From the NCBI RefSeq assembly GCF_017916295.1, contig NZ_JAFMSS010000008.1:1-64000 (forward strand): 64,000 nucleotides of DNA. Direction: 5' to 3'. Each line of letters opens with the position of its first letter. Position 1 is the stretch's first letter. Shown piece after piece: positions 25,772-34,360 of this stretch. Made by a program: the position numbers and the translations under genes. The DNA comes from Rubellimicrobium arenae (GTDB lineage: Bacteria; Pseudomonadota; Alphaproteobacteria; Rhodobacterales; Rhodobacteraceae). The notes under the pieces were generated by a model, which worked only from the letters and a program-made list of their open reading frames with translations, did not search any database and had not been told where the DNA came from.

Positions 25772-26608
25772 ATGACGCGAACGGTGGCCGTCCTGGGCGC
25801 AGGGGGAAAGATGGGGTTCCGCGTGACGCGGAAGATCCGTGACGCGGGCTATCGTCTGCGCGCCGTCGAGATCGGCGAGGCCGGCCGCGAACGGCTCCGG
25901 GGCGCGGGGATCGACGCGCTGGAGCGTGACGCCGCCCTCAAAGGGGCCGAGGTGGTGGTGCTGGCCATCCCCGATTCGGCCATCGGCGCGGTGGCCCACG
26001 AGATCGTCCCCCAGCTCGACCCGGGCACGATCGTTGTGATCCTCGACGCCGCCGCGCCCTATGCGGGCGCCCTGCCCGCGCGGGACGACATCAGCTATGT
26101 CGTCGGCCACCCCTGCCATCCGCCCCTTTACGCCTACGAGATCGACGACCCCGACCAGCGGCGGGACGTCCATGGCGGCGTGGCCCCGCAATCCATCGTC
26201 GTCGCCCTGATGCAAGGCCCCGAGGAGCATTACGACATCGGGCGTGAGGTCTGCGAGGCGATGTGGTCGCCCATCATCCGCACCCACCGCGTCACGCTCG
26301 AGCAGCTGGCCATCCTAGAGCCCGGCCTGTCGGAGATGATCGCGATGCCCTTCATCGACGTCATGACCGAGGCCATCGACGAATGCGTCGACAAATACGG
26401 CATCTCGCGCGAGGCGGCGTTCGACTTCCTGATCGGCCACATCAACGTCGAGGCCTCAATGTGGTTCGGCTTCTCGCCCAAGGTGCCGTCGGACGCGGCG
26501 CTCCGGCTCATGCGGTTCGCCAAGGGCGTGGTCGTCCAGCCGAACTGGCGCGAGGCGCTGAGCCCGGCCAAGGTCAAGGAAGCCTCCGAGCTCATCGCGC
26601 GCGGGTGA
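25772..26608 (+). CDS. apnO: Probable D-apionate oxidoisomerase (phosphogluconate-dehydrogenase-like)
   Basis: A 278-residue NAD-dependent enzyme. It has Rossmann motif VAVLGAGGKMGFRVTRKIRD (glycines 9-15), VVVLAIPDSAIGAVA, then HPCHPPLYAYEIDD and a helical C-terminal domain (MIAMPFIDVMTEAIDEC, INVEASMWFGFSPKVPSDA) of the phosphogluconate dehydrogenase type. This architecture is that of ApnO, which oxidises D-apionate with migration of a hydroxymethyl group to give 3-oxo-isoapionate. The assignment relies on fold plus the kinase and RuBisCO-like neighbours across the divergent region. GGGGGAGGA lies seven bases before the ATG. It overlaps the next gene by GTGA. Confidence 0.75.
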   Translation: MTRTVAVLGAGGKMGFRVTRKIRDAGYRLRAVEIGEAGRERLRGAGIDALERDAALKGAEVVVLAIPDSAIGAVAHEIVPQLDPGTIVVILDAAAPYAGALPARDDISYVVGHPCHPPLYAYEIDDPDQRRDVHGGVAPQSIVVALMQGPEEHYDIGREVCEAMWSPIIRTHRVTLEQLAILEPGLSEMIAMPFIDVMTEAIDECVDKYGISREAAFDFLIGHINVEASMWFGFSPKVPSDAALRLMRFAKGVVVQPNWREALSPAKVKEASELIARG

Positions 26609-27423
26609 CCCCGGCGGTCTCCACCGCGGCCTTCGACGGGCACCCTTGGGAGGTCGCGTTCGACAGCCTTGCCGCGCTGGGGGTGGAGCACGTCGAGCCC
26701 GCCTTCATCAAGGGCTACGTCGCCTTCACCGAGGAGGATTTCCAGCCCGCCGCCGCGGCGCGGATGGCGCGGCTGCTGTCCGACCGGGGGCTGCGGCCGC
26801 AAGGCGTCTCGGCGCATATGGACCTTTCGGCGCCGGATGCCGGCCGGATGCTGGACCGCCGGATCGGCTTTGCGGCCGAGCTCGGGGCAAGCCACCTCAT
26901 CACCAACGCCGGACCGGCCGCCGGGCGCGAGGCCATCCTCCGGCGCCTGGAGGCGGCGCTTCCGGCCCTGGACGATGCGGGCCTGATCCTCGCGCTCGAG
27001 AACCCGGGCCATGGGTCCGGGGACCTGATCGGGCGCGGCGAGGAGGGCGCGGCGCTGGCCGCCCGGCTCGATCACCCCCGCCTGAGGCTGAACCTCGATG
27101 TCGGCAACCTCCTGACCTATGCGGGCGGCCTCGAGCCCGGACTGTCCGCCGCCCTGCCCCATGCCGCCCACGCACATCTCAAGGACGTGGCGGCGGATGG
27201 GCCCGACTGGCGCTTCGTGCCTTTGGGGACCGGACTGGTGGACTGGCCGGAGGTCGCGCGCACCATCGCCCGGCTGGCGCCCGACCTTCCGCTCGCGATC
27301 GAGCTGCCCCTCCGCCTTTGGCGTCCCGGACGTGGCGACCCGGTGCGGCAGCCCGAACCCCGGCCCGTTCCGGTCATCGAGGAGGCGCTGCGCCGGTCCC
27401 TAGAGACCTGGGCCGCCGCGTGA
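26605..27423 (+). CDS. Xylose-isomerase-like TIM-barrel enzyme, possibly an OiaC-type decarboxylase
   Basis: A 272-residue AP_endonuc_2 TIM-barrel protein. Barrel-strand motifs are HVEPAFIKGYV, GVSAHMDLSAPDA, ILALENPGHGSGDL (metal Glu), LRLNLDVGNLL (Asp), AHAHLKDVAADG (His) and LPLAIELPLR (Glu), the usual metal-binding set of sugar isomerases/epimerases. It starts at GTG (26605), overlapping the apnO-like stop, so it belongs to the same regulon. A TIM-barrel decarboxylase acting on 3-oxo-isoapionate (OiaC) is one known apionate enzyme. A ketose epimerase or isomerase is equally compatible, so no symbol is given. Confidence 0.72.
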   Translation: MTPAVSTAAFDGHPWEVAFDSLAALGVEHVEPAFIKGYVAFTEEDFQPAAAARMARLLSDRGLRPQGVSAHMDLSAPDAGRMLDRRIGFAAELGASHLITNAGPAAGREAILRRLEAALPALDDAGLILALENPGHGSGDLIGRGEEGAALAARLDHPRLRLNLDVGNLLTYAGGLEPGLSAALPHAAHAHLKDVAADGPDWRFVPLGTGLVDWPEVARTIARLAPDLPLAIELPLRLWRPGRGDPVRQPEPRPVPVIEEALRRSLETWAAA

Positions 27424-27531
27424 CCGACCGGCGGCGCGGACCGGGGGGAATGCTCCCGCAAGGGCGTTGACTCGGGGGAGGCCCCATTCGACAACTCGAC
27501 GGGCGCGAGGATCATTCCGGGAGGCGCTTGC

Positions 27532-29001
27532 ATGGCTTCGGGTCTGCCACGACTGGGCGGGGCGACACTGGACCGGCTCCCGGCCGGGGTGCGCCGCCCG
27601 GACTGGATGCGGGGCGCCACGCGCATCCGGACCGTGCATATCGGCGCCGGCGCCTTCCATCGCGGACATCAGGCCGATTACGCCGAGGATCTGCTCCAGG
27701 GAGGCTGGGACGCCGCCCTGGTCGGGATCAACCTGAAGCCGCCAGCCCTGCGCGACCTCCTCGGGCCGCAGGACGGGTTCTACACGCGCACGCTGCGCGA
27801 GGGCGACGGGGCCGAGACGCGGCTCATGGGGGCCATCCGGGGCGTGGTGGATGCCGAGGCCAATCCCGGCGGAGCCCTGGACTGGCTGTCCACCCCGGAG
27901 GTGACGACGGTCACGATCACGGTGACCGAGAAGGGATATTGCCATGTCCCCGCGACCGGGGCGCTGGACATGGGGCATCCCGACATCCAGGCGGACCTGC
28001 GCGGCGACCTCGACCGGCCGCGGTCCCTGCCCGGCTTCCTGGTCGCCGCGCTGCGGGCGCGCCGGGACGAGGGCGGCGGCCCGATCAACCTCGTGAGCTG
28101 CGACAACCTGCCGGGCAACGGACGCATCCTGGCCGGCGTGGTGCGCGAGATGGCGGACGCGACGGCGCCGGATCTCCTGCCCTGGATCGAGGACAACCTG
28201 GCCTGTCCCTCGACGGTGGTGGACCGCATCGTTCCCGCCCTGACCCCCGAGGATCGGGACTGGCTCGACCGCCGCCTTGGCCTGCGGGACGAGGCCGCCG
28301 TCCTGGCCGAGCCCTTCCGTCAATGGGTGATCGAGGACAGCTTCCGCGCCGAACGGCCCCAATGGGAGGCGGTCGGGGCGCAGATCGTCTCCGACCTGTC
28401 GCCGCAGGAAGCGTTGAAGATGCGCGTCCTCAACGCCGCCCAGACGCTCCTGTCGCTGCTCGGCGCGCTGGCCGGGCACGACTTCTCCCATCAGGCGGTC
28501 CGCAACCCGGTGCTGCTGGGGTATGTCCATGGGACGATCCTCCGCGAGGTGCTGCCGCATCTGCCCGACGCGGTCGGAGGATCGTCCAAGGATTACCTCG
28601 ACCAGTCGCTCCGCCGCATCGGGAACACCGCCATCCGGCACCGCTGCCATCAGATCGCGACGGATACGTCCCGGAAGATCCGGCAGAGATTGCTCGATCC
28701 GCTCCGCGCACGACGTGCGGGCGGGCAGCCGGGCCCCGGGCTCGAGGCCGGGGTCGCCGCCTGGGTGGCCTACCTGGCCGCCGGCCTGCCCGCCCATCGC
28801 GACCGCTGGGAGCCGGACGATCCGGTCTGGGCCCGGCTGGCGGGGTCGCGGAACGTGGACGACCTCGCCCAAGCGCTTCTGTCCTCCGAGGACATCTTCG
28901 GGTCTGACCTGTCCCGGGACGAGGCGCTTCGCGGGCGCATCACGGCGAGGGCCAGGGGCCTGCTGGACGGCGAGTTCGCGCGCGTCCTGGGCGGCGGGTG
29001 A
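27532..29001 (+). CDS. Mannitol dehydrogenase / fructuronate reductase family protein
   Basis: A 489-residue long-chain polyol dehydrogenase. It has N-terminal Rossmann motif RTVHIGAGAFHRGHQADYAE, TVTEKGYCH, LVSCDNLPGNGRI, PSTVVDRIVPAL, and catalytic-domain Lys in LKMRVLNAAQTLLSLLG. The family interconverts ketoses or keto-uronates with their polyols (MtlD, UxuB, PolS). It follows the TIM-barrel gene after 108 bases that include a TTGACT element, so it may have its own promoter or be read through. The substrate is unknown. Known apiose pathways do not include this family, so it may process an additional polyol or a pathway product. GGGAGGCG precedes the ATG. Confidence 0.85.
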   Translation: MASGLPRLGGATLDRLPAGVRRPDWMRGATRIRTVHIGAGAFHRGHQADYAEDLLQGGWDAALVGINLKPPALRDLLGPQDGFYTRTLREGDGAETRLMGAIRGVVDAEANPGGALDWLSTPEVTTVTITVTEKGYCHVPATGALDMGHPDIQADLRGDLDRPRSLPGFLVAALRARRDEGGGPINLVSCDNLPGNGRILAGVVREMADATAPDLLPWIEDNLACPSTVVDRIVPALTPEDRDWLDRRLGLRDEAAVLAEPFRQWVIEDSFRAERPQWEAVGAQIVSDLSPQEALKMRVLNAAQTLLSLLGALAGHDFSHQAVRNPVLLGYVHGTILREVLPHLPDAVGGSSKDYLDQSLRRIGNTAIRHRCHQIATDTSRKIRQRLLDPLRARRAGGQPGPGLEAGVAAWVAYLAAGLPAHRDRWEPDDPVWARLAGSRNVDDLAQALLSSEDIFGSDLSRDEALRGRITARARGLLDGEFARVLGGG

Positions 29002-29045
29002 CCTCGCGGACCAAGGGGTTCCCGACCGGAAGGAGGATGGCGCCG

Positions 29046-29825
29046 ATGGACGTGAGACTGGATGGCCGCGTGATCGTCATCACCGGAGGGTCGCAGGGGA
29101 TCGACGGGGCCACGGCGCATCTGGCCGCCCAGAGCGGAGCCGCAGGCCTCCTCCTCGTGGGGCGCGACCCGGCCAAGGGCGAGACCCAGGCCAAAGCCCT
29201 GCGCGAGCGCGGGGCCGAGGTGGCCTTCCTCGGGGTGGATCTCGCTCGGCCCGAGAGCCCCGGGCAGGTGATCGCCGCCGCGCTCGACCGCTTCGGGCGG
29301 ATCGACGGGCTGGTCAACGCGGCCGCCCTGACGGACCGGGGCGACCTGGTGAACGCCGATCCCGCGCTGTGGGAGCGGCTCTTCGCGGTGAACGCCCGCG
29401 CGCCGTTCTTCCTGATGCAGGGCGCCATCCGCGACATGCTGGCCCGCTGCGCCCCGGGGGTCATCGTCAACATCCTGTCCGTCAATGCCTACTGCGGCGG
29501 CCCGGATCTGGCCGTCTATTCGGCCACCAAGGGCGCGCTCGCCACCCTGACCCGGAACGCGGCCCATGCGCATCTCAGGGACCGCATCCGCGTGAACGGG
29601 ATCATGATGGGCTGGACCTCGACCCCGGGGGAACAGGTCATGCAGGCGCAGGTCCTGGGCAAGGGCGACGGCTGGGAGGCGCAGGCGGCGGCGGGGATGC
29701 CGCTGGGCCGCCTGCTGACGCCCGAGGAGGTGGCGCAGGTGACGATCTTCCTGCTCTCGGACGCCTCGGGACTGATGACCGGGGCGCTGATCGACCTGGA
29801 ACAGCGGGTGCCGGGGGCGCCCTAG
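29046..29825 (+). CDS. Short-chain dehydrogenase/reductase
   Basis: A 259-residue classical SDR. It has VIVITGGSQGIDGATAHLAA for cofactor binding (GID instead of the usual GIG), NAAALTDRG, and catalytic Ser in VNILSVNAYCGG with YSATKGALATL (Tyr-x-x-x-Lys). AAGGAGG lies nine bases before the ATG at 29046, which decides the start over in-frame ATG 29037 and GTG 28998. It follows the mannitol-dehydrogenase-family gene closely and is likely cotranscribed. Its stop shares CTAG with the stop of the convergent nagA. The substrate is unknown, probably a sugar or polyol. Confidence 0.85.
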   Translation: MDVRLDGRVIVITGGSQGIDGATAHLAAQSGAAGLLLVGRDPAKGETQAKALRERGAEVAFLGVDLARPESPGQVIAAALDRFGRIDGLVNAAALTDRGDLVNADPALWERLFAVNARAPFFLMQGAIRDMLARCAPGVIVNILSVNAYCGGPDLAVYSATKGALATLTRNAAHAHLRDRIRVNGIMMGWTSTPGEQVMQAQVLGKGDGWEAQAAAGMPLGRLLTPEEVAQVTIFLLSDASGLMTGALIDLEQRVPGAP

Positions 29826-30928
29826 AGAGCCCGGTCCAAGGGCCCGGTCACGGCGAAGGTCTCGTCGAGGAGGAAAAGGTCCGCCGCGTCCCGCCCCTCG
29901 ATGGCCGCGAGATCGGGGCGCCCCACCAGCCGCGCCGGCACGGTCACCGCCATGCGCAGAGCCGTCTCCGCCGCGACGCCGACCCGGGCCACGAGTCGGG
30001 CCACGCTCTCGGCCATGGTCACATGCGCGCCGGCGAGGTTGCCCTCGGGGTTCACCAGCTTTCCGTCCTCGACGCGCAGATCCATGTCATAAAGCCGGAA
30101 GCGGTCGGGGCCGCCGACCGTCGGCATGGCATCCGACACGGCGTAGAAGAGGTCCGGCGCGGGCCGCGCGCGGAGCGCCAGGGCCAGCACCTCGTCCACC
30201 ACATGGATGCCGTCGCAGATGAGTCCCACGGGGACGTAGGACCCCAAGGCGGCCCCCACGACGCCGGGCGCCCGGTGGGTCAGGGGCGACATGGCGTTGA
30301 AAAGATGCGTGAAGGTTCCCGCTCCTTCGGCCAGGGCGGCGCGGGCCTGGTCGGCACTGGCGTCGGAATGGCCGATCGACACGATCACCCCCATGGCCGC
30401 AAGCGCCGCGACCTGGCCGGGCGACGTGGCCTCGGGGGCCAGCGTGATCAGGACCGTGACCCCTTCGGCCCGCAGGCGGCGCAGGACATCCAGGCTGCGA
30501 TCGTCCAAAGGACGGATGAAGCGGGCGGCATGGGTCCCCCGCCGCGCCACCGAGATATGCGGCCCTTCGATGTGCAGCCCCAGGATCCCGGGACGCCCGC
30601 GTGCCGCGATCGCAGCCTCGGCGGCGCGGTCCAGCACCTCGGGGGCGTCGGTGATGAGCGTGGGGAGCAGGGCCACCGTTCCCAGCCGTCGATGCGCCGC
30701 CGCGATGGCCTCCATCCCCTCCAGGGTCGGATCGGCGTTGAGGAGCACCCCGCCCCCGCCGTTCACCTGCAGGTCGACATAGCCGGGCGTGAGCAGGCCC
30801 GGCACCGGCCGCGCCTCCATCCGCGGGTCGAGCGGGGCCACATCGGCCACCCGGCTTCCGTCAAGCCGCAGCGCGAGGCCGTCCTGCAGCCGTTCGCCGT
30901 CGAAGACGCGGGCGGGGGCGATCCACAT
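29822..30928 (-). CDS. nagA: N-acetylglucosamine-6-phosphate deacetylase (amidohydrolase)
   Basis: A 368-residue amidohydrolase. YVDLQVNGGGGVLLN provides the Gln/Asn metal site. LGLHIEGPHISVARRG carries the Glu, VSIGHSDASADQA and FTHLFNAMSPL carry the two His ligands, and YAVSDAMPTVGG carries the catalytic Asp. It removes acetate from GlcNAc-6-P or GalNAc-6-P. It is the last gene of a four-gene amino-sugar operon and overlaps the upstream KbaZ-like gene by one base. Given the AgaS/KbaZ neighbours, GalNAc-6-P (AgaA role) is as likely as GlcNAc-6-P. Confidence 0.92.
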   Translation of the reverse strand: MWIAPARVFDGERLQDGLALRLDGSRVADVAPLDPRMEARPVPGLLTPGYVDLQVNGGGGVLLNADPTLEGMEAIAAAHRRLGTVALLPTLITDAPEVLDRAAEAAIAARGRPGILGLHIEGPHISVARRGTHAARFIRPLDDRSLDVLRRLRAEGVTVLITLAPEATSPGQVAALAAMGVIVSIGHSDASADQARAALAEGAGTFTHLFNAMSPLTHRAPGVVGAALGSYVPVGLICDGIHVVDEVLALALRARPAPDLFYAVSDAMPTVGGPDRFRLYDMDLRVEDGKLVNPEGNLAGAHVTMAESVARLVARVGVAAETALRMAVTVPARLVGRPDLAAIEGRDAADLFLLDETFAVTGPLDRAL

Positions 30929-32175
30929 CAGGCGTCTCCGAAGAAGTAGGGCGCCAGGGCCTCCTGCACGCGGGCCTGGATCAGGGCCTCGACCCGGGGC
31001 AGGTCCGACATGGTCTCGGCCCGGTCGAGGATGGCGGGCGGAACGCCCTGGAGCAGCAGGGGATCGGGAAGCACCCGCCCCGACAAGACCTCCCGCAACC
31101 GCGTCAGAGCCGCCTGCGCTTCGGGGCGCGGCCAGTAGTAGCGGATGCGGTCGGCATAGGAGACATGCCGTTGCACGCGCAGGTCGCCCGCGTCCTCGGA
31201 CAGGTGCCGGACCCAGTAGCGGGGGTCGGAGAGCATCAGGGCCTCCATGGTGTCCGGCAGGGTTCCCGCGCCCCAGCCGGCCAGGCGCGCCAGCCCGTCC
31301 AGGGCGTAGACCGCCTCGCGCCAGGCGAAGGTCAGGGCCGGGCCGACCTTCTGGAAGGCGAACCCGAGCTCGGCCAGGCGCGGAAAGACCTCGGGATGCT
31401 GGTAGTCGGTCGAGTGCGCCTCGAGGACGACCCCCTCGTGATGCGCCACGGCCTCGCGCAGGCGGGGATCACGGTCCATGGGCAGGCGGTGGATATCCAT
31501 GGCCCCGAACTCCACCCCCGGCTGGACCACGAGCCCGCCGATGCGGCCCAGGTTGCGGAACGCCTCCATATGGGCGTCGAGCGTGGCGCGCGCCGCCTGC
31601 GGCTGGGTGGGGGCGATCCCATGCTCGCCCACCCGGGCGCCGCCCGGCGGGGGAACCTCGGTGCCGACGACGAAGACGAGCGTTTCGGCGGGCACGGTCT
31701 CGATGGCGGCGCGGGCCAGGAGGGCGGCGCGGGGGACCGTCTCGGCGTCGGACAGCTGGGCGGGCTCTCCGGCGCAGCCTTCCGAGCAATCCAGGTGGAT
31801 CTTGGTGAAGCCCGCCCGCGCATAGGCCCGGATCATCGCGTCGGCCTTGGCCATGGCCTGGTCGGGCGGCAGGTGCCGCCAGGCCTGCGGCCCGAGATGG
31901 TCGCCGCCCAGCACGATCTGATCCCGGTCGAGCCCGATCCGGTCCGCGAGCCCGTGCACCATGGCCACGAAGTCCGAGGGCTGCTGGCCGGTGTAGCCGC
32001 CGTCCTGGTTCACCTGGTTCGAGGTGGCCTCGATCACCACGGCGCGGCCCAGTTGGCGGGCCAGCCGCAGGGACGCCTCGAGAACCTCGGGATGGGCCGA
32101 GCACACCGAGGGGATGGCGGCGCGGCGCCCCCTCCGGCTTTGGGCGATCACGTCCCCAAGAATGCTGTCCATCAT
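30928..32175 (-). CDS. D-tagatose-bisphosphate aldolase accessory subunit, KbaZ/GatZ type
   Basis: A 415-residue TIM-barrel protein with the GatZ/KbaZ pattern: AAIPSVCSAHPEVLEASLR, VVIEATSNQVNQDGGYTGQQ, LGGDHLGPQAWR, TKIHLDCSEGCAGEPAQLSD, VVLEAHSTDYQHPEVF and FAFQKVGPALTFAWREAVYA. These proteins stabilise or modulate the class II tagatose-1,6-bisphosphate aldolase (KbaY/GatY). No KbaY/GatY gene is in the window, so the protein may act alone in another reaction or with a partner elsewhere. It starts at ATG-ATG (32175 or 32172), overlapping the AgaS-like stop. Confidence 0.88.
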   Translation of the reverse strand: MMDSILGDVIAQSRRGRRAAIPSVCSAHPEVLEASLRLARQLGRAVVIEATSNQVNQDGGYTGQQPSDFVAMVHGLADRIGLDRDQIVLGGDHLGPQAWRHLPPDQAMAKADAMIRAYARAGFTKIHLDCSEGCAGEPAQLSDAETVPRAALLARAAIETVPAETLVFVVGTEVPPPGGARVGEHGIAPTQPQAARATLDAHMEAFRNLGRIGGLVVQPGVEFGAMDIHRLPMDRDPRLREAVAHHEGVVLEAHSTDYQHPEVFPRLAELGFAFQKVGPALTFAWREAVYALDGLARLAGWGAGTLPDTMEALMLSDPRYWVRHLSEDAGDLRVQRHVSYADRIRYYWPRPEAQAALTRLREVLSGRVLPDPLLLQGVPPAILDRAETMSDLPRVEALIQARVQEALAPYFFGDA

Positions 32176-33260
32176 GTCACCTTGTGAAGCCGGACGCCCT
32201 GCACGACGCGGGACAGGGTGTTCTTGCCCTCGAAGGGGTTGTCCACCTTGCAGCCGAGCCGGTCCGACAGCGTCGCCGCCAGCATCTGCGCGAAGGGCAC
32301 GACCAGCGCCGCCCCCCACTCGGCCCCGTCCGGCATGGGCACGTCGATGTCGCCCCCCGGGCCGACCGTCGTCACCCGGGACTCGGGGAACTGCGCCCGG
32401 AGCTCCTCGGCCAGGTCGGCCTCGTAGCGGGAGGGATGCCGCTCGGGGGAAAGATACAGGACGATGTCGGTCGCGCCCTGCACGAAGCTCTTGGGGCCGT
32501 GGCGGAAGCCCAGGGTCGAGTCCCAGAGGCAGGGGATCGCGCCCGCCGCCAGCTCCATCACCTTGAGCGCGCTTTCGCGGGCGGCGAAGGCCAGGCCGCC
32601 GGTGCCGAGGAACACCATCCGTTCCGGCGTACGGGCCGCCGCCACGCCGGCCTCGTAGAGGGGGAGGAGGTCGCGCAGCTGCCGGGACAGGCCGGCCAGG
32701 GGCCCGGGCCCCTCGGGCGCGACGAGGGCAAGGGCGGTCAGCAGCATCGTCGTGAAGCTCGAGGTCATGGCGAAACCCGCGTCATGCGCGGCTTCGGGCA
32801 GGACCAGGACCTTGAACGGCGACTCGCGGATGTTGGGATCGGGCCAGACCTTGGGCGGGCGGGTGGCCAGCGTCCCCTGGGGATTGCAGGTCACATGCAG
32901 GCGCGGCGTTTCGGGCGAAAGGACGTCGAGCACGTCGAGGAGACCGAGGCTTTCGGCCGAATCGCCCGAGCGCCCGAAATGGATCACCAGCGCCTTGGTC
33001 GGCATGTAGGGCTGCGGACGGCTCACGAGGTCCGTCGTGGGAATGGCGCGGAGCCGCTGGTTCAGCACCCCCTCCAGCCCGGCGACGACGATGTCGCCGA
33101 TATAGGCCGAGCTTCCGGCCCCGCAGAACCAGATCTCCTTGACGGCCAGCGAGGCGATCCAGTCCCGCGCCTCGCGCAGGGCGGAACTGCGGCTCCAGGT
33201 GTCCCAAAGGTCGGGCTGCTGCTGGATCTCGCGCCAGGTCGCGGTGGCTTGGAGGCTCAT
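32172..33260 (-). CDS. AgaS-like SIS-domain aminosugar-phosphate deaminase/isomerase
   Basis: A 362-residue protein with two sugar-isomerase (SIS) domains. Domain one has IWFCGAGSSAYIGDIVVAGL and VIHFGRSGDSAESLGLLDVL; domain two has MVFLGTGGLAFAARESALKV and FRHGPKSFVQGATDIVLYLS. It resembles AgaS, a galactosamine-6-phosphate deaminase/isomerase of the GalNAc pathway. The start ATG at 33260 overlaps the upstream SIS gene in an ATGA; the open frame further upstream is that gene's shadow. Its order between the other SIS gene and KbaZ supports an amino-sugar role. Confidence 0.85.
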   Translation of the reverse strand: MSLQATATWREIQQQPDLWDTWSRSSALREARDWIASLAVKEIWFCGAGSSAYIGDIVVAGLEGVLNQRLRAIPTTDLVSRPQPYMPTKALVIHFGRSGDSAESLGLLDVLDVLSPETPRLHVTCNPQGTLATRPPKVWPDPNIRESPFKVLVLPEAAHDAGFAMTSSFTTMLLTALALVAPEGPGPLAGLSRQLRDLLPLYEAGVAAARTPERMVFLGTGGLAFAARESALKVMELAAGAIPCLWDSTLGFRHGPKSFVQGATDIVLYLSPERHPSRYEADLAEELRAQFPESRVTTVGPGGDIDVPMPDGAEWGAALVVPFAQMLAATLSDRLGCKVDNPFEGKNTLSRVVQGVRLHKVT

Positions 33261-34246
33261 GTCGTGCGCGTGACCTTGGACAGGGTTTCGGGGGCGTCGG
33301 GATCGTGGCCCCGCGCCAGCGCCGTGGCGTGGACCACCGGATAAAGCAGGCACAGGAGAAGTGCCGCCGCCGCCGCCGGGGTGAGGTCCGTGGCCCCCAC
33401 GTCGGCGGGAGACACGCGATGCACGACCGCATCCTGATCGGCGAGGCGCTGCTCGGCGACGTCGAGGCTGTCCGCGGTCCCCGGCGCGCCGGTATCGAGC
33501 AGGAGGACCGTCAGCCCTTCGGTGGCAAGCTGGAGCGGGCCGTGCAGGACCTCGGAGGCGGAATAGGCCTCGGCGTGGAGGGCGCAGCATTCCTTGAGCT
33601 TGAGCGCGATCTCCTGGGCCGCGCCGAAGCCGGTGTCCCGGCCGATGACATACACGCTCTGGGCCGATTCGAGCGCGTGCCGCAGGGACGTCAGATGCGG
33701 ATGGGCCTGCCCGCCGAGCCGGGCCACGACCTCGGCGGAGGCCTGGGCCCGGGCCGCGTAGGAGGGCACGAGCGAGGACAGGAGCGCCAGCCCCGCGCCG
33801 ACCGCGCCGACGACGGTCTTGGTGGCGGGGACGGCCAGCTCGGGCCCGGCGCCGATGGGCAGGCAGGCCTGCGCCTCGGCTTCGACCGGGGAGCCGGGGA
33901 CGTTGGTGATTGCGACGACATGGCCGCCGCGCGCCCGCGCGCCCTGGGCGGAGCGGATCAGATCCTCGCTGGCCCCCGACTGGGAGACGAGGAGGATGAG
34001 CGCGTCATCGAGGGCGACGCCCTGGCCGATCGAGAACACGGAGGGCGGCAGCGAGGTGACCGGGCGGCCCGCCTCGCGCATGATCTCGTAGGCCAGGATC
34101 AGGGCCGCGGCGTCCGAGGAGCCGCGCGCGATGGTGTAGGCGCCGCGCCAGCCGGACGGGAGCGGCGGCGCGTCCTGGCGGACCGCCCGCAGGAAGGCGT
34201 CGGGAGCTTCGGCGATCTCGGCGGCCATCTGGTTGCCGGCGGTCAT
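33257..34246 (-). CDS. SIS-domain protein (GlmS-isomerase-like, possible aminosugar-6-phosphate deaminase)
   Basis: A 329-residue protein made of two SIS domains without the GlmS glutaminase domain. It has AYTIARGSSDAAALILAYEI, LILLVSQSGASEDLIRSAQG, VVAITNVPGSPVEAEA, then SVYVIGRDTGFGAAQEIALK and AYSASEVLHGPLQLA. This composition is that of NagB-II-type deaminases and related regulatory isomerases. It is first in the amino-sugar operon. With AgaS next to it, the operon holds two potential deaminases, possibly for gluco- and galacto-configured substrates (inference). Confidence 0.85.
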   Translation of the reverse strand: MTAGNQMAAEIAEAPDAFLRAVRQDAPPLPSGWRGAYTIARGSSDAAALILAYEIMREAGRPVTSLPPSVFSIGQGVALDDALILLVSQSGASEDLIRSAQGARARGGHVVAITNVPGSPVEAEAQACLPIGAGPELAVPATKTVVGAVGAGLALLSSLVPSYAARAQASAEVVARLGGQAHPHLTSLRHALESAQSVYVIGRDTGFGAAQEIALKLKECCALHAEAYSASEVLHGPLQLATEGLTVLLLDTGAPGTADSLDVAEQRLADQDAVVHRVSPADVGATDLTPAAAAALLLCLLYPVVHATALARGHDPDAPETLSKVTRTT

Positions 34247-34360
34247 GGGCGGGTCCTTGCAGTTGGGAATGGGGCGCGTCGTGCCATCCTTATGCAGCCG
34301 CGCGGCTTAGGAAAGTCCGACGGCGCCGCGCGGTCGGCCCAGCCGCCGCGCAACGCCCCG

